DNA of 64,000 bases from Alteromonas lipotrueae (GTDB lineage Bacteria; Pseudomonadota; Gammaproteobacteria; Enterobacterales; Alteromonadaceae), in assembly GCF_019249215.1 (NCBI RefSeq), contig NZ_JAESDI010000013.1, positions 62,001-126,000 on the forward strand. The letters run 5' to 3'. Positions 19,756 through 29,078 of this stretch are shown piece after piece. Each line of letters starts with the position of its first letter. The stretch's first letter is position 1. The position numbers were made by a program, and so were the translations under genes. The notes below the pieces were generated by a model, which was not told the DNA's origin, did no database searches, and was given only the letters and a program-made list of their open reading frames with translations.

Positions 19756-20634
19756 ATGTCAAAACCTGTCATCGGTTTCATCGGTCTAGGCCTTATGGGC
19801 GGCAATATGGTCGAAAACTTACAGAAGAAAGGCTACGAGCTTAATGTAATGGACCTTAACAAAGATGCGGTAGCAGCATGTGTTGCAAGAGGTGCCAAGG
19901 CAGTTTCTTCGGCTAAAGAGCTAGCTGAAGCATCTGATATCGTTATGCTTTGTTTAACCACTTCAGCCATTGTCGAAAAAGTAATGTATGCAGAAGATGG
20001 CATCCTTGCAGGCATGAAAGAAGGTTCTGTATTAGTAGACTTCGGTACTTCTATTCCAGCATCTACTCGCAAGATTGGTGCTGACCTAGCAGAGAAAGGC
20101 GTTGGTATGATTGACGCACCGCTTGGTCGTACACCCGCTCACGCTAAAGATGGTTTGCTTAATATTATGGCTGCGGGCGATATCGATACCTTCAACAAGG
20201 TTAAGCCTGTATTAGAAGACCAAGGCGAGAACGTTTTCCACCTTGGCGCATTAGGTGCTGGTCATACAACTAAGTTAATTAATAACTTCATGGGTATGAC
20301 AACGGTATGTGCAATGTCTCAAGCATTTGCTGTTGCTGACTTAGCTGGCGTAGATCGTCAACAACTTTTCGACATTATGTCGACAGGTCCGTCTAGCTCA
20401 CCATTCATGCAGTTCTGTAAGAACTATGCCGTTGATGATGTAAGTGATCTTGGTTTCTCAATTGCAAATGCGAATAAAGATCTTGGCTATTTCTTACAAA
20501 TGGTAGAAGACTTGGGAACACAGTCTAAAATTGCAGAAGGTTCGTCTTCTAACTTACAGGCTGCGTTTGAAGCTGGCATGGGTAACGGAAACGTACCAGA
20601 GATTTTTGACTACTTTCTAAAGTTAAAAAAGTAG
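19756..20634 (+). CDS. dehR: DEH reductase, beta-hydroxyacid dehydrogenase family
   Basis: A 292-residue NAD(P)-dependent enzyme of the 3-hydroxyisobutyrate/tartronate-semialdehyde dehydrogenase family. The N-terminal Rossmann motif is GFIGLGLMGGNM (7-18), and the catalytic Lys173 lies in GAGHTTKLINNFMG. The usual substrate motif DAPVSGG is replaced by DAPLGRTPAHAKDG (120-133). DehR of alginate-degrading Vibrio, which reduces DEH to KDG, belongs to this family, and the setting between alginate lyases, KdgF and uronate carriers supports that role. The start has a strong TTAGGAG site. The alternative, a true hydroxyisobutyrate dehydrogenase, fits the neighbourhood poorly. Confidence 0.82.
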   Translation: MSKPVIGFIGLGLMGGNMVENLQKKGYELNVMDLNKDAVAACVARGAKAVSSAKELAEASDIVMLCLTTSAIVEKVMYAEDGILAGMKEGSVLVDFGTSIPASTRKIGADLAEKGVGMIDAPLGRTPAHAKDGLLNIMAAGDIDTFNKVKPVLEDQGENVFHLGALGAGHTTKLINNFMGMTTVCAMSQAFAVADLAGVDRQQLFDIMSTGPSSSPFMQFCKNYAVDDVSDLGFSIANANKDLGYFLQMVEDLGTQSKIAEGSSSNLQAAFEAGMGNGNVPEIFDYFLKLKK

Positions 20635-21048
20635 ATCCTGTCTGAGCTACTAGGGTGCTTGATGCCAACCAATAACTCATGCTGGTTAGTGTTAAGCCCC
20701 TCGTTATATTTCAATTTATAAAGCAAATAGCAAAACTACTGTGATTTTTGGGGTTACAAGGCAATAACGAAAGCACACGACTGTCGTTAATGTGCTGTGA
20801 AGTTAACCGAACTCTTACTGTGTGAGTAACTGAACTGTTTCATTAACAATAAAAAGTGAGGTAACACCCTATCTGCTTCTTTTCCTATATCACACAATTA
20901 AGATCCCTTTCTTCTTGCGTATTTGCTTCGTTTGGTAACAACACACCTCACAAAGACACTCGTTTCAAATTCACATAAGAATTCAAACCCTATTTGTTAA
21001 ATGGTAGACCGCCATTTAAGAGCTATTTAATTATTAGGAGCAAGTAAA
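20635..21048. other. Gap between dehR and kdgF
   Basis: A 414-base gap with no convincing gene and no strong dehR terminator. The only structure I see is the dyad at 20997-21019. kdgF probably has its own promoter here. Confidence 0.45.
20997..21019. promoter_or_regulatory. Perfect 8-base dyad upstream of kdgF
   Basis: TTAAATGG, seven-base spacer, CCATTTAA, ending 29 bases before the kdgF ATG. The size and symmetry suit a dimeric repressor. It differs from the TTACCAATT motif, so if real it may answer to another regulator. Confidence 0.4.
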
Positions 21049-21393
21049 ATGCAAAAGCAAAGCGCACTTTTTTTATCCGGCAACGAAACTGAAATAGAAG
21101 ATATCGGCGGCGGGCTAAAACGCCAAATGCTTGGATACAACGAAGAATTAATGATGGTTAAAGTCTTTTTTGACAAGGGCGCAGAAGGGTACGTGCACGC
21201 GCACAGACACTCTCAAGTCACTTACGTTATTGAAGGCGAATTCCACTTCAGCATCAATGGCGAAGTAAAAGTGATGAAGCCAGGTGATAGCTGCCTTATT
21301 CCTCCTCATGCAGATCACGGCGCAGTTTGTCCTACTGGTGGTATATTAATTGACACCTTTAGTCCTCCTCGCGAAGACTTTTTAGAGGAATAA
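21049..21393 (+). CDS. kdgF: KdgF-type cupin, unsaturated uronate to ketouronate
   Basis: A 114-residue single-domain cupin. The metal site is seen in VHAHRHSQVTYVIEGE (His50, 52 and 54, Gln56) and PPHADHGAV (His87 or His90). KdgF opens 4,5-unsaturated monouronates released from pectin or alginate into linear keto forms (DEH for alginate), a step that otherwise runs spontaneously. Length is as usual for the family. A good TTAGGAG site precedes the ATG. It ends four bases before the GTG of the MFS gene, so the two are co-translated, coupling uptake to the first cytoplasmic step. Confidence 0.9.
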   Translation: MQKQSALFLSGNETEIEDIGGGLKRQMLGYNEELMMVKVFFDKGAEGYVHAHRHSQVTYVIEGEFHFSINGEVKVMKPGDSCLIPPHADHGAVCPTGGILIDTFSPPREDFLEE

Positions 21394-21397
21394 AACT

Positions 21398-22693
21398 GTG
21401 AAATTAAATGGCTTACGTTGGTGGGTAATCGCATTAATTGCGCTTGCCACTGTGATTAACTATATCGACCGTCAGGCACTTAGCGTGTTGTGGCCTGATA
21501 TTGTTGAAGAGTTATTTCCGGATGAATCAGCGTTAGAACGCAAGCAAATTTACGCTAATATTTCTATTGTATTCGTATTTGCTTACGCGTTTGGGCAAGC
21601 CATTTTCGGTAAAATTTTTGACTGGGTAGGTACCCGCTTAGGCTTTGTGCTGTCTATCGGCGTATGGTCGTTGGCCACCATTGCCCATGCATTTGCACAG
21701 GGCGTACTAACCTTTAGCCTCTTTCGCGCCATATTAGGCATTGCTGAGGCAGGCAACTGGCCAGGTGCTGCGAAAGGAAATGCAGAATGGTTTCCTACCA
21801 AGGAACGTGCTCTTGCGCAGGGTCTTTTCAATTCAGGCGCTGCCATTGGTGGCATTGTTGCCATCCCCTTAATTGCATTTTTAACCGTTTATTTCAGTTG
21901 GCAAATGCTGTTTGTTGTTGTGGGTGCAGTAGGATTACTGTGGTTAATTCCTTGGTTAATTCTGGTGAAAGCACCACCTGGGGCACACCCTTGGATTACT
22001 GACGAAGAGCGTGAGTATATCCTTACTGGCCAACGTCAAACTACGATGTCAGCAGACATGGTTGAAACAGATGTAGAAGAATACAACCCTTCTACCGGTG
22101 AACTACTTAAGCGTAAACAGAGCTGGGGCGTTATTTTAGCGTCTGCTGCTATTGACCCTATTTGGTGGCTGTTTGTATTTTGGATCCCCATTTACCTAAA
22201 TGAAGTGTATGCCATGGATGTAAAATCTATTGGTATTTACGGCTGGGTACCTTATGTGGGCGCTTGGTTTGGCGGTTTACTTGCCCAAAATAGACTTAAG
22301 GCCGGATGGAATACAGATAAAACTAGAAAGCTGACCATAACGCTTGGTTGTTTAATTATGCTTCCATCGCTTTTAGCCATGTCGCAACCGGGTTCTCCTA
22401 CCATGGCGGTTATTATCATGGCGGTCATCTTGTTTGGTTTTCAAACCGCTATTGGCAATGTACAGACACTACCAAGCGATTTGCTAGGCAAAAAAGCCGT
22501 AGGCACCTTGGCTGGTTTTTCAGGCATGGCTGCAAAGTTAGGGGCGGTTGGGTTAACCGCATTGGTCCCTTACCTTACCGCCGATGGTAACTATGCCCCT
22601 GCGTTTATTATTGGTGCTTCGCTCGCCATTGTCGCAATGGCTGCGGTATGGTTATTGATTCCTAAAATTGAGCCACTGAAAAAGCTAGACTAA
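21398..22693 (+). CDS. MFS hexuronate-type transporter, second copy
   Basis: A 431-residue paralogue of the carrier at 14133 with near-identical motifs (WWVIALIALATVINYIDR, GTRLGFVLSIG, RAILGIAEAGNWPGAAKGN). It follows kdgF after four bases with a GTG start; the preceding AGAGGAA inside the end of kdgF serves as ribosome binding site. In the helix where the paralogue reads WVPYVGAMLGAWFGG, this copy reads WVPYVGAWFGG, a clean four-residue (12-base) gap. It probably carries the unsaturated monomer that KdgF then opens. Substrate is inferred from context. Confidence 0.9.
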   Translation: MKLNGLRWWVIALIALATVINYIDRQALSVLWPDIVEELFPDESALERKQIYANISIVFVFAYAFGQAIFGKIFDWVGTRLGFVLSIGVWSLATIAHAFAQGVLTFSLFRAILGIAEAGNWPGAAKGNAEWFPTKERALAQGLFNSGAAIGGIVAIPLIAFLTVYFSWQMLFVVVGAVGLLWLIPWLILVKAPPGAHPWITDEEREYILTGQRQTTMSADMVETDVEEYNPSTGELLKRKQSWGVILASAAIDPIWWLFVFWIPIYLNEVYAMDVKSIGIYGWVPYVGAWFGGLLAQNRLKAGWNTDKTRKLTITLGCLIMLPSLLAMSQPGSPTMAVIIMAVILFGFQTAIGNVQTLPSDLLGKKAVGTLAGFSGMAAKLGAVGLTALVPYLTADGNYAPAFIIGASLAIVAMAAVWLLIPKIEPLKKLD

Positions 22694-23093
22694 GCTAAGT
22701 ACTGACGATGGCTACAACATACGTTGTGGCCATTTACCTGCAGGCTTGAATGTCTTTTTGAAGTAATAGCCTCAAATAGCAGCAACCTACACAATACTTT
22801 CCGCCCAAACCCTCTACCTAATACAAACTCTCTACCTAATAACGTGCCCGCCTATTTTAGAATAAATAGTGGCTACATAACTTACACCTGGCTTCGTATT
22901 TTCCATGCTAATGTAAAGCGGCTTTACACTTTATTGCAGGCAATAGCACTTTATTTACGCTAGGATAGCGCCTCAGAATACCGCCTAAATTTCACCTATT
23001 ATGCTATCGAGCTTGGCCGACGCTCACCTTGCTTCTTAGTTTACTGACTTACTAGCTACAGCCCGGTAGATTTCTACTTCAGAGGAAAATCTT
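22694..23093. other. Gap after MFS gene
   Basis: A 400-base gap with a terminator at its start (22708-22736). The rest is AT-rich; a 79-codon frame inside it has no ribosome binding site and no family resemblance, so I do not call a gene. Confidence 0.4.
22708..22736 (+). terminator. Terminator of the kdgF-MFS operon
   Basis: Stem ATGGCTACAAC, loop ATAC, GTTGTGGCCAT with one G-T pair, then TTTA. The T-run is short, so strength is uncertain. Confidence 0.5.
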
Positions 23094-23657
23094 ATGAAAA
23101 TTTTATCTTTATTCGTTATTGCTACATTATCATTCTCGGCACACGCTTCTGCCAACGACACGCTTAACAAACTTAACGGTATGTTGGGTGATGCCACTAT
23201 TCCATCTTCACAAACCACAGAAGCGGCTGAGGCTAGCTCGATGGATGTGTCTAGTTTGGTAAGTATGGTGTCAGAAAATTTGGGCGTAAGTGAAACACAA
23301 TCTGAAGGCGGTTTAGCATCTATTTTTGATTATGCTAAAGGCAACCTGACGACTTCTGATTATTCAGAACTTGCCAGTGCGATCCCTGGTTTAGATTCTT
23401 TATTAGAAAACGTACCTTTAGTTGCAGCAGATTCTACAAATAGCGGCTCAACCATGTCTGGACTACTAAGTAAAGCCTCTGAATACAGCAGCTCTCTAGG
23501 CTCTATTAACGAATTAAAGCAACAATTCGATGCACTTGGTTTAGATGCAGATATGATAAGCAGCTTTATCACACAAATTAACACTTACCTGAACAGCAAT
23601 GAAGAAACACAATCTTTACTTCAGTCTGGCTTAGGTAATTTAGCCTCAATGCTTTAA
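23094..23657 (+). CDS. Exported DUF2780-family protein
   Basis: A 187-residue protein with a signal peptide (2-19, cleavage near AHASA). The region 50-187 has the look of DUF2780 (VcgC/VcgE): a helical segment with GVSETQSEGGLASIFDYAKGNL, SEIPG-like AIPGLDSLL and a final amphipathic LGLDADMISSFITQINTYL block. No function is known for this family. A ribosome binding site (AGAGGA) precedes the ATG, and a terminator follows, so it is a single-gene unit. Periplasmic location is inferred from the signal peptide. Confidence 0.75.
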   Translation: MKILSLFVIATLSFSAHASANDTLNKLNGMLGDATIPSSQTTEAAEASSMDVSSLVSMVSENLGVSETQSEGGLASIFDYAKGNLTTSDYSELASAIPGLDSLLENVPLVAADSTNSGSTMSGLLSKASEYSSSLGSINELKQQFDALGLDADMISSFITQINTYLNSNEETQSLLQSGLGNLASML

Positions 23658-23668
23658 TATTTATTTTT

Positions 23669-23719
23669 GGCGGCTGTATTAGTGATTGACCTATGCCATC
23701 ACTTATTCGCCGCCTTTTT
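23669..23719 (+). terminator. Terminator after DUF2780 gene
   Basis: A nested hairpin: outer stem GGCGGC/GCCGCC and inner stem AGTGAT/ATCACT, followed by TTTTT. It covers the upstream TTG start that could be proposed for the next gene, which argues for the later ATG there. Confidence 0.7.
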
Positions 23720-23748
23720 CTCTTCTATTTAATACGTCTAGAATAATT

Positions 23749-26700
23749 ATGCCCATAAAAAACTTAACCACCTCATTTAAGCAGCAACCTAAATGGCGGC
23801 GTATTGCTACCTACTTTCTGTTGGCATACTTATTCTACGCGTTAATACTGGGCCTTGTTGCGCCTATGGTTCTTGAATCCAAAGCACCAAAAATATTGAG
23901 TGAACAGTTAGGCCGAAATGTCAGTATCGAAAGTATTCGTATCAATCCTTTCTTGCTACGCGCCAGGGTGTCTGGATTTTCTATCGAGGAAGCCAGTAAC
24001 GACGAACCATTTATTGCGTTTACACGGCTTGAAGTTGATGTGGGCTTTTGGCAAACCCTATTCAGCTTTACCCCTACCCTAGAACACTTCTACCTAAATG
24101 CGCCTTATGCACACCTTGCGAGGGTATCGGAAGGAGATACCTCACCAGGGTCTAATCAAAATACCACCGTATTTAATTTTTCTGACATTATAGATACGCT
24201 CGCTAAAGCTAATGAGGATACAACCGAGCCTGAAGCGCAAGGGCAAAGCGAAATACCTCATATTCGCCTGGGAGAATTTCGCCTGAGCAATGGCCATATT
24301 TCAGTAGCCGATAATGTCACCGACACACAACTTGATTACCCAGAACTGTCGTTCACATTGACCAATCTTGATACCTTCGCCAGCTCTTTGAATGTAGATG
24401 CAGTCAATAGTCCGGCTCATGCAGATGATACTAGTGCGAATAGCACTGTGGATAACAACCAAGACAAATCCGCTAATCATTATGCGTTTACCTTAGCGAC
24501 CACCGAAGGCGGCAGCGTTCAATTCGATGGGCAGTTTCAGCTGTCTCCCATAGATATAGCGGGTAGTTTTGAGGTTAGCCAAATTGCATTAGCCCCGCTT
24601 TGGCCATTATCTGATGACGTGATTAATGCAAAAATAACAAACGGCGCCCTAAGTTTTTCCCTCAATTATCATCTATCACAAGACAATAATGATTTTCGCT
24701 TTCAAGCAAATAATGCCGACTTATCTTTGTCTCAATTCGTTATCTCAGACAAAGAAAGCCCTAGAATTAAGCTTACTGAATTACGTGTTAGTGACATAAA
24801 GCTAGATACCAAAACCCAGCAGGTTGATGTTACCAATGTTAGCTTAGAGCAACCTTGGGTAAGTGCTCAAATCGACAAGTCGGGCGTAGATTTAGTATCA
24901 ATGTTTACCCTAAAAGGGCGTGATGAAAATGCCCCGCCAGCGGCTACGAGCACACCGTCAACAACAGTGGCAGCAGCTACAAAAAACTCACCTGCGACGC
25001 CACCATCAACCGCAACAGCGCCAACTTCATCAGGTTTTAGCGCTAGCTCAGCTTCTGTGAATTCCGCACAAAGTAACAAAGCGGCGTGGCGGGTAGTACT
25101 GCAAACGTTCGCGCTAAACGGTGGCGACGTACTCATACAAGAAGGTATGGTTTCTGACGGGGTTAACTGGCGAGTATTTCCGCTAAATTTAACCACGGGC
25201 GTGATAGATTCTACCCTTACAACCCCAATCGATTACACTATTGATATGAAGCTCGGTGGCAGCCTAGCGCAATCTTCCACTTCAAGCCTATCAGCCACGC
25301 CATCGATAGCCCCACCCGCTTCATCAATAAGCAGTAAAGGCGCTATTTTGGCAAATGTTCAAGCCGTGTCGGGTACTATTGATATCCGCCAGTTCGGCCT
25401 TTCCCAACTTCAGCCTTATGTGGGGCAGTATTTAAATCTTGCTCTTGAAGATGGCAGTGCAGATCTTTCAGGTAGTTTTGAAGCCAACAGTGACAGTAAA
25501 GTAATATTTGATGGGCAGGCGAGCATAGCGTCACTTACGGTTATCGATGACTTAAAGCAAGAGCCTTTGCTGCAATGGGCCGACTTTCAAGTCAAAGGTA
25601 TTAAGTATAATTCTACTGACAGCACCCTTTCTTTAGAAAAAATCACGCTGGACAAACCCTACGCTAAGCTTCTGATTGCAGAAGATAAAAAAACTAATTT
25701 CAGCAATATTCTCATTGACCAAACCGCTTCAACATCTCCTCCTACTTCCACACCAGTAGTGGGTTCTGATACCCAATCTGAATCAAATCAGGAAGCAAAC
25801 CCCACCGCTGGAGAAGAAGCGTCTGCGCTTGTTATCCGCATTGATGAAATAGTCTTTAATGATGGCAGCGCCTACTTTGCTGATAACTCTTTACGCCCCC
25901 GTTTTGCATCCGGTATTGAACGCTTAAACGGCAGTATTACCAAGCTTTCATCAAATGCCGACACCGCCGCCAATGTTGACGTAAAGGGCAAAATAGATGG
26001 CTATGCGCCAGTCGCTTTGTACGGCGCGATTAACCCATTAATAGATGATATCTTTTTAGACCTCACCTTCACCGTAGAGGGTGCTGAACTAACGTCTGTA
26101 AACCCTTATTCAGGTACCTATATGGGGCACTTTATTGATAAAGGTTTATTGTCCCTCGATATACAGTATTTATTGGAGGATAACCAATTAGCGGGCAATA
26201 ACCATGTAGTCATCGACCAACTTACCTTAGGTAGGAAAACAGACTCTGACCAAGCGCTTAGCTTACCGCTTGGGCTGGCCATAGCTTTATTAGAAGACTC
26301 AAACGGTGTTATCGATCTAGGTCTTGAAGTGTCTGGTGATTTAGATAGCCCAACCTTTGGGTTTGGCTCTATCATATTAAAAGCAATTGGGAACTTGATC
26401 ACGAAAGCGGTGACTGCACCATTTTCGTTGTTAGCGAACTTAGTCGGCAGCGACGACGATGAGCTTAACGAGATTGACTTCACGCATGGCGCATCACAGT
26501 TAACTGATGTTGCATCAAGTAAACTCTCTACCCTCGCAGATGCGCTATCAAAACGCCCAGGGCTTCGCGTGAATATTGAAGGCACTGTAGATGAAGTACC
26601 TGACGCTTATGAACTAGCAGAACAGAAACTGCAACAACAGCTGTTGGCTCTTTCTGGCCAAGAGGCGCTCCCAGAAAGCTTGTCGCCAAGTACCATGCCG

Positions 26701-27105
26701 ATAAGCGGCCCTCTCGCTGACGCATTAAGTGAGTTATTCGTTAGCAGCACCGGCAAAACAGTAGAAGAAGAACGCGTAGTGGTAATAGCTAAATTGCAGC
26801 AAAACGATACCGGTGACAATAAAGGTAAAGATACTGCAAATAGCGAAACAACACCTGTTCAAGTAGCACCTGATGCCGCACAAGTTGAACAAGCGCTGTA
26901 TATCGCCATGTACAACCAAGTAAGAAGTGCCATTGACATACCGAAGCGGGAACTTGCCCAATTAGCTGATGCGCGCGCCAAAACGGTGAAGAACTTCTTG
27001 GCAAATGACCTTGCGGTTGACGCGAATCGTTTGTTTTTGCTGAATAGTCGACAACACTTACAGCTTAAAAAGAGCGGCGTAGCATTAACGCTTGAAGCTA
27101 ACTAG
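23749..27105 (+). CDS. DUF748/AsmA-like envelope protein
   Basis: A protein of 1118 residues counted from ATG 23749. A longer frame from TTG 23686 would begin inside the terminator of the preceding gene and is unlikely. After one membrane helix (about 20-40: FLLAYLFYALILGLV) comes a long region of beta-rich repeats of the DUF748/AsmA type (LGRNVSIESIRINPFLLRARVSGFSIEE near 60-90; DNSLRPRF further on), interrupted by a Ser/Thr/Pro/Ala-rich linker near 400-440. The C-terminus (LADALSKRPGLRVNIEGTVD) resembles the OmpA-like tail of DUF748 proteins. AsmA-like proteins act in lipid or envelope transport between membranes; a role here is inferred. Anchored in the inner membrane with the bulk in the periplasm. 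Confidence 0.75.
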   Translation: MPIKNLTTSFKQQPKWRRIATYFLLAYLFYALILGLVAPMVLESKAPKILSEQLGRNVSIESIRINPFLLRARVSGFSIEEASNDEPFIAFTRLEVDVGFWQTLFSFTPTLEHFYLNAPYAHLARVSEGDTSPGSNQNTTVFNFSDIIDTLAKANEDTTEPEAQGQSEIPHIRLGEFRLSNGHISVADNVTDTQLDYPELSFTLTNLDTFASSLNVDAVNSPAHADDTSANSTVDNNQDKSANHYAFTLATTEGGSVQFDGQFQLSPIDIAGSFEVSQIALAPLWPLSDDVINAKITNGALSFSLNYHLSQDNNDFRFQANNADLSLSQFVISDKESPRIKLTELRVSDIKLDTKTQQVDVTNVSLEQPWVSAQIDKSGVDLVSMFTLKGRDENAPPAATSTPSTTVAAATKNSPATPPSTATAPTSSGFSASSASVNSAQSNKAAWRVVLQTFALNGGDVLIQEGMVSDGVNWRVFPLNLTTGVIDSTLTTPIDYTIDMKLGGSLAQSSTSSLSATPSIAPPASSISSKGAILANVQAVSGTIDIRQFGLSQLQPYVGQYLNLALEDGSADLSGSFEANSDSKVIFDGQASIASLTVIDDLKQEPLLQWADFQVKGIKYNSTDSTLSLEKITLDKPYAKLLIAEDKKTNFSNILIDQTASTSPPTSTPVVGSDTQSESNQEANPTAGEEASALVIRIDEIVFNDGSAYFADNSLRPRFASGIERLNGSITKLSSNADTAANVDVKGKIDGYAPVALYGAINPLIDDIFLDLTFTVEGAELTSVNPYSGTYMGHFIDKGLLSLDIQYLLEDNQLAGNNHVVIDQLTLGRKTDSDQALSLPLGLAIALLEDSNGVIDLGLEVSGDLDSPTFGFGSIILKAIGNLITKAVTAPFSLLANLVGSDDDELNEIDFTHGASQLTDVASSKLSTLADALSKRPGLRVNIEGTVDEVPDAYELAEQKLQQQLLALSGQEALPESLSPSTMPISGPLADALSELFVSSTGKTVEEERVVVIAKLQQNDTGDNKGKDTANSETTPVQVAPDAAQVEQALYIAMYNQVRSAIDIPKRELAQLADARAKTVKNFLANDLAVDANRLFLLNSRQHLQLKKSGVALTLEAN

Positions 27106-27177
27106 TTCTTCAGCTAGCTCATTCATATTTTTCAATACTACTTGTTACATATTAGTTATTGCATGCTAGCCGCTTTA

Positions 27178-28143
27178 TTAAGACGCGGCTAATACTGCAA
27201 TAAGCAGCATTGATAGCATTTCTGAAGGCTCTTCTGAATAATGCCCATTGTCTTCGCCACCTTTATTTGCCACAGCCTTGAAGAACGGGATGCTATGCGG
27301 TTTGGTGAGTGCGATAACGTTATACGACGCATCCCCACGGCGGGTTGCGTTACCTGTGTACATAGCCATTACACTACGTAATTTATTGCTCGATATAAAA
27401 CTGCCTATGCTATTTAAGATTTCAGTTTCATAGTTTTTACTCACCTGAACGCCTCTTCCTGCATTAATTAACCTGTTTGCCTGAGCCTCAGATATGGCGT
27501 AAATATCAAAACTTCGTGAGCCAATCATTTCATAAGGCCCCACATCACCGATAAGTACGTAAGCTTTTCGTACTTTATTATTTGGTGGTGTGAACATCGC
27601 CATGGCATTCGATACCGCTTCTGGCACATCGGTCTCTCCAGGCAAGAGCTCAAGGGCGTCTATCCGCTGAATAAAACCCTCTCTTGATGCTTTCGTGATA
27701 ACAACACTTGGTACAGTAATAAATTTTCCATCTCCACCATAGGCCACCACACCAATCTTAAATTCACGGGTAACTTTGGGCACTTCAATGGTGAGCCGCT
27801 TAATCGCGTCTTTCAAGCGCTGTAAAGGCACCGCCATTGAACCACTAATATCAATGGTGATAACCAGTTCGATGGGGTATTTATTAATACCCTCGGCAAG
27901 CTCTTTGTTCGCCTCATCTAAACTTTTCTGAGTAGACTCTAACGCTTTTTCGGTCTGTGCTGTTTTTTCTTTTGCGGCATCGAGTTCTTTTTTAATCTCG
28001 CTTATAGACTCAGGTGAAGACCCAGTATTGGGGAAAAAAGGCAGTGCAATAATGGCTAAAAACATGAATGCCCCCATTGCCGAGGCAAACAGATCAAGTG
28101 CAGACATACTAAATACGTTGACTTCCCTGTTACGTAATTTCAT
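27178..28143 (-). CDS. Membrane-anchored von Willebrand A protein, copy B
   Basis: A 321-residue protein with an N-terminal membrane helix (about 12-35) that should leave the rest in the periplasm. The helix carries a buried Asp17 in FSMSALDLFASAMGAF, as in the anchors of MotB/ExbD/ZorB-type stator partners. A coiled coil (about 45-85) leads to a von Willebrand A domain (about 90-280) with a complete MIDAS motif, DISGS, plus Thr in GETDVPEA and Asp in IGDVGPYE. The first 40 residues are almost identical to those of the upstream vWA gene, while the rest diverges. It is the last gene of the ten-gene kinase/FHA operon. A peptidoglycan-binding OmpA domain, usual in MotB, is absent. Function unknown; a load or adaptor for the MotA-like protein is my inference. 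Confidence 0.8.
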   Translation of the reverse strand: MKLRNREVNVFSMSALDLFASAMGAFMFLAIIALPFFPNTGSSPESISEIKKELDAAKEKTAQTEKALESTQKSLDEANKELAEGINKYPIELVITIDISGSMAVPLQRLKDAIKRLTIEVPKVTREFKIGVVAYGGDGKFITVPSVVITKASREGFIQRIDALELLPGETDVPEAVSNAMAMFTPPNNKVRKAYVLIGDVGPYEMIGSRSFDIYAISEAQANRLINAGRGVQVSKNYETEILNSIGSFISSNKLRSVMAMYTGNATRRGDASYNVIALTKPHSIPFFKAVANKGGEDNGHYSEEPSEMLSMLLIAVLAAS

Positions 28144-28198
28144 AAAGCCTCGACATTAATGGAGCGCTAAAAATCGTTTGCCAACACATTAAAGGTAA

Positions 28199-29056
28199 TC
28201 ATTCTGCTAGCGCCAACAGCACGGTCCCTACAAAAGAGCCGCCACCGGTGACAAACTTGCCGCCCCCTGTCTCTGCTAATTGTTTTAAATAGGCACGTCC
28301 GAGGGCATTTTGAGTTGGCACGAAAACCGTTGAAACTTGGCTTTTCTCACCACTTTGATTAAACCGACTCGCCTGCCCTAGCACCTGGGAGGATACGCTG
28401 GCGTATGCACCATTATCGCTAATAAAAATAATAGTTTTAGATTTTGAAGAAGCGCGCCACTTCAATGCTAATGCTTTGTTCATTGCAAGATTTATCGCTT
28501 CTTCGCCATCTTGGTTACAGTTATGACTGCCAGCACTCATGGTATTCACGAAGCGCTGTAACTGATTAACTGAACTCGTATTTAGCTTAATGATATCGTG
28601 ACTTTTTATTGCCCCTCTTGGCTCACATCTGTCTTTAAAATCAATGACGCCAAGTGCCGCATCAGGGGATAACTTCATCAGCAAGTTGGCAATATCAACA
28701 ATTTCAGCCCTCAGCCCCTTAACTTGTTTATCCATGCTAGCGGTTGTATCAAGCGCAATAACCATATCCATGGTAGGAAACGATATCTTGGATGTGCTTT
28801 GCTCTTCGTCTAGTTTCTTTTGAACATCATCCCTTTGCTTTGCTATCTCCGCTTTCTGTTTTTGTTCTTCGGCAATTTGCGCTTCCGCTTTTTTAAGCTC
28901 GCTTTTAATGTCAGCCACTCGCTCAGCTGAATCTCCCGTGTTAGGAAAAAACGGCAGTGCGATGATGGCCAAAAACATAAAAGCGCCCATGGCAGACGCA
29001 AATAAGTCTAATGCCGACATACTAAATACGTTTACTTCCCTGCTGCGCACTTTCAT
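28199..29056 (-). CDS. Membrane-anchored von Willebrand A protein, copy A
   Basis: A 285-residue paralogue of the following gene. N-terminal residues 5-41 match it at nearly every position (EVNVFSMSALDLFASAMGAF, then MFLAIIALPFFPNTG), although the codons differ at many places, so the match reflects selection on protein sequence. A Lys/Glu/Gln coiled coil (about 45-90) precedes the vWA domain (about 97-280), whose MIDAS reads DTTAS, an accepted DxTxS variant, with FISDNGAY as the later Asp motif. The vWA domain is predicted to be periplasmic. The spacing to the FHA protein gene upstream is 22 bases. The buried Asp17 would be the ion-binding residue if a stator forms with the protein encoded at 32246. 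Confidence 0.8.
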   Translation of the reverse strand: MKVRSREVNVFSMSALDLFASAMGAFMFLAIIALPFFPNTGDSAERVADIKSELKKAEAQIAEEQKQKAEIAKQRDDVQKKLDEEQSTSKISFPTMDMVIALDTTASMDKQVKGLRAEIVDIANLLMKLSPDAALGVIDFKDRCEPRGAIKSHDIIKLNTSSVNQLQRFVNTMSAGSHNCNQDGEEAINLAMNKALALKWRASSKSKTIIFISDNGAYASVSSQVLGQASRFNQSGEKSQVSTVFVPTQNALGRAYLKQLAETGGGKFVTGGGSFVGTVLLALAE

Positions 29057-29078
29057 TTGGTTTCACCTGTTCTTTCAC

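Noticed and set aside
22724..22963. 79-codon plus-strand frame after the MFS gene
   Set aside because: No ribosome binding site, odd composition, starts inside the terminator hairpin.
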